Below, piece by piece: positions 62,901-64,000 of a stretch of DNA of 64,000 bases. Each line of letters starts with the position of its first letter. Positions within the stretch are counted from its first letter, which is position 1. Under the pieces are notes generated by a model that saw only the letters and a list, made by a program, of their open reading frames with translations, had not been told where the DNA came from and ran no database searches. Source of the stretch: Colletes latitarsis (lineage: Eukaryota; Arthropoda; Insecta; Hymenoptera; Colletidae); the NCBI RefSeq assembly GCF_051014445.1, contig NW_027488366.1:27236001-27300000 (forward strand), given 5' to 3'. The position numbers and the translations under genes are program-made.

Positions 62901-64000
62901 AAAAAATCCAGGATCTGTTCAACGAGTATGTGAAGTGTGCGAAAGTATGAGTCTGATGAGGGCAAATCTCTGACCTATCCCAGACCTAGCTTGCGTTATC
63001 CTCTAAAATATTGATAGAAACCAGGTTTAATTGACTGTTTTATTTGTGGTATCACTTTACTACGTGATCCAAAGCAGAAAAAACCCTCGATCAGGTCAAC
63101 ATGCATGTTAAAACTGCGAAAGAATGACCCTGATGAGGGCAAATCCCAGGCCTAACATGCGTTATCTTCTAAAATATTGAACGAAACCAGGTTTAATGGA
63201 CTGTTTCAGTGTAGTACCACACTACTTCGTGATCCAAACCAGAAAAAACACAGGATCTAGCCATGAAGTATGAGAAATATGCGAAAGTATGACCCTGATG
63301 GGGGCAAATCCCAGACCTATCCCAGACCTAACATGCGTTGTCCTCTAAAATATTGATCGAAACCAGTATGAGCGTGATGAGGGCGAATCCCAGACCTATC
63401 TCAGACCTAACTTGCGTTGTCCTCTCAGATATTGATGGAAACCAGGTTAAATTGACTGTTTCAGTGTTGTACTTCATTACTACGTGATGCAATCCAGAAA
63501 AAGCCCAGGATCTAGCCATGAAGTGTGAGAAATATGCGAAAGTATGAGCGTGATGAGGGCAAATCCTAGACCTAACCCAAACCTAACATGCGTTATCCTC
63601 TAAAATATTTATCAAGACCAGGTTTAATTGAATGTTTCAGTGTGGTACCACATTACTACGTGAACCAAACCAGAAAAAACACAGGAGCCGTTCAACAAGT
63701 ATGAGAAATATGCGAAAGTATGAGCCTGATGAGGGCAAATCCTAGACCTAACCCAGAACTAACAAGCGTTGTCCTCTAAAATATTTATCAAGACCAGGTT
63801 TAATTGATTGTTTCAGTGTGGTCCCACATTACTACGTGATGCAAACCAGAAAAAACCCAGGATCCGTTCAACAAGTATGTGAAGAATGCGAAGGTATGAG
63901 TCTGATGAGTGAAAATCCCAGGCCTAACCTAGACCTAACACGCGTTATCCTCAAAAATATTGATCGAAACCTGGTTTAATCGACTGTTTCAGTGTGGTAC
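60000..64000 (+). repeat. Block V, copy 2 (runs off window)
   Basis: Second copy of 50,635-54,636, still in register at the last base. The left junction lies in the A-rich segment of a monomer (ATACAATCC joined to AGAAAAAGCCC), so the left of that monomer has a different ancestry from its right. Confidence 0.88.

Larger units (their letters stand above)
1..64000 (+). repeat. Satellite DNA array, ~176-bp monomer, head to tail
   Basis: The GGTTTAAT-type start motif recurs every 176 bp (for example 475, 651; 9240, 9416; 37754, 37930) from one end of the window to the other, always in the same orientation. Every stretch I examined is monomer sequence, with no unique DNA and no inserted element. 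The consensus is about 41% GC and holds four CpG dinucleotides. The first and last bases fall inside monomers, so the array continues on both sides. Monomer length and higher-order duplications fit centromeric or pericentromeric satellites of plants and animals; that location is inferred, not shown. I do not recognise the family. There is no coding capacity: 176 is not divisible by 3 and all frames contain stops. Confidence 0.97.
48250..64000 (+). repeat. Right domain: mosaic marked by 79-bp truncated monomers
   Basis: All monomers. The domain carries all nine 79-bp truncated monomers, frequent TTTCAGCGTGGTACC and CGTGATACAATCC variants, and block copies at 881, about 2,616, 3,320/3,496, about 6,813 and 9,365 bp. 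It runs off the window end. No unique sequence was seen. Confidence 0.85.

Noticed and set aside
1..64000. CRISPR array
   Set aside because: The repeat occupies the entire period; there are no unique spacers between short conserved repeats, and no associated genes.
1..64000. Known satellite families: human alpha (171 bp), Arabidopsis 178-bp, Brassica 176-bp centromere repeats
   Set aside because: Length is similar but, from memory of their consensus sequences, I see no matching motifs. A database search would settle it.

Overview
The whole 64 kb window is one uninterrupted satellite DNA array. A monomer of about 176 bp is repeated head to tail, always on the same strand, roughly 365 times. 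It is already in mid-monomer at base 1 and still running at base 64000, so both ends of the array lie outside. I find no gene, RNA gene, transposable element or unique spacer. The short open frames are by-products of the repeat: 176 is not a multiple of 3, so each frame rotates and meets stops within one or two monomers. The monomer consensus is about 41% GC by hand count. This is eukaryotic heterochromatin, most plausibly centromeric or pericentromeric by monomer size and organisation. I do not recognise the family, and the sequence alone does not name the host.

Monomer phase used below: position 1 is the first G of the GGTTTAAT motif. Landmarks are a 12-bp palindrome around GGTACC (21-32), an A-rich stretch (about 51-59), a subtype-diagnostic middle (about 61-92), a CTGATGAG motif (about 106-113), a duplicated 11-bp unit CCYAGACCTAA (about 121-142), and an AAACC-A-GGTTT near-palindrome across the monomer junction. 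At least five subtypes (A-E) differ in the middle and, partly independently, in the ends, so the array is a mosaic.

Layout. (1) 1-8,599: array rich in subtype E, with a 2.7 kb block repeated 4,539 bp downstream, an inner 1,544-bp repeat and a 135-bp truncated monomer. (2) 8,600-34,150: nested duplications. A 5,043-bp tandem duplication (16,363-26,272, second copy one monomer short), an 882-bp pentamer duplication, a 3,522-bp tandem duplication (about 25,660-32,702) and longer-range copies make most of this region two- to four-fold redundant. Markers are a 65-bp-deleted composite monomer (3 copies) and an A11-bearing monomer (6 copies). (3) 34,150-44,073: a near-identical 3,877-bp tandem duplication plus an older 2,640-bp-offset copy and a trimer duplication. 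(4) 44,074-48,250: more individually diverged monomers, no large duplicate noticed. (5) 48,250-64,000: a mosaic marked by nine copies of a 79-bp truncated monomer, a 3,320/3,496-bp-offset duplication, an 881-bp pentamer duplication, and a block from 60,000 to the window end that copies 50,635-54,636.

Nothing acts as a gene system. What the window records is amplification: repeated unequal exchange in register, giving local higher-order repeats instead of one regular higher-order unit. All offsets and boundaries were worked out by eye from shared variants. Block edges are uncertain by tens of bases, and percent identities were not computed.
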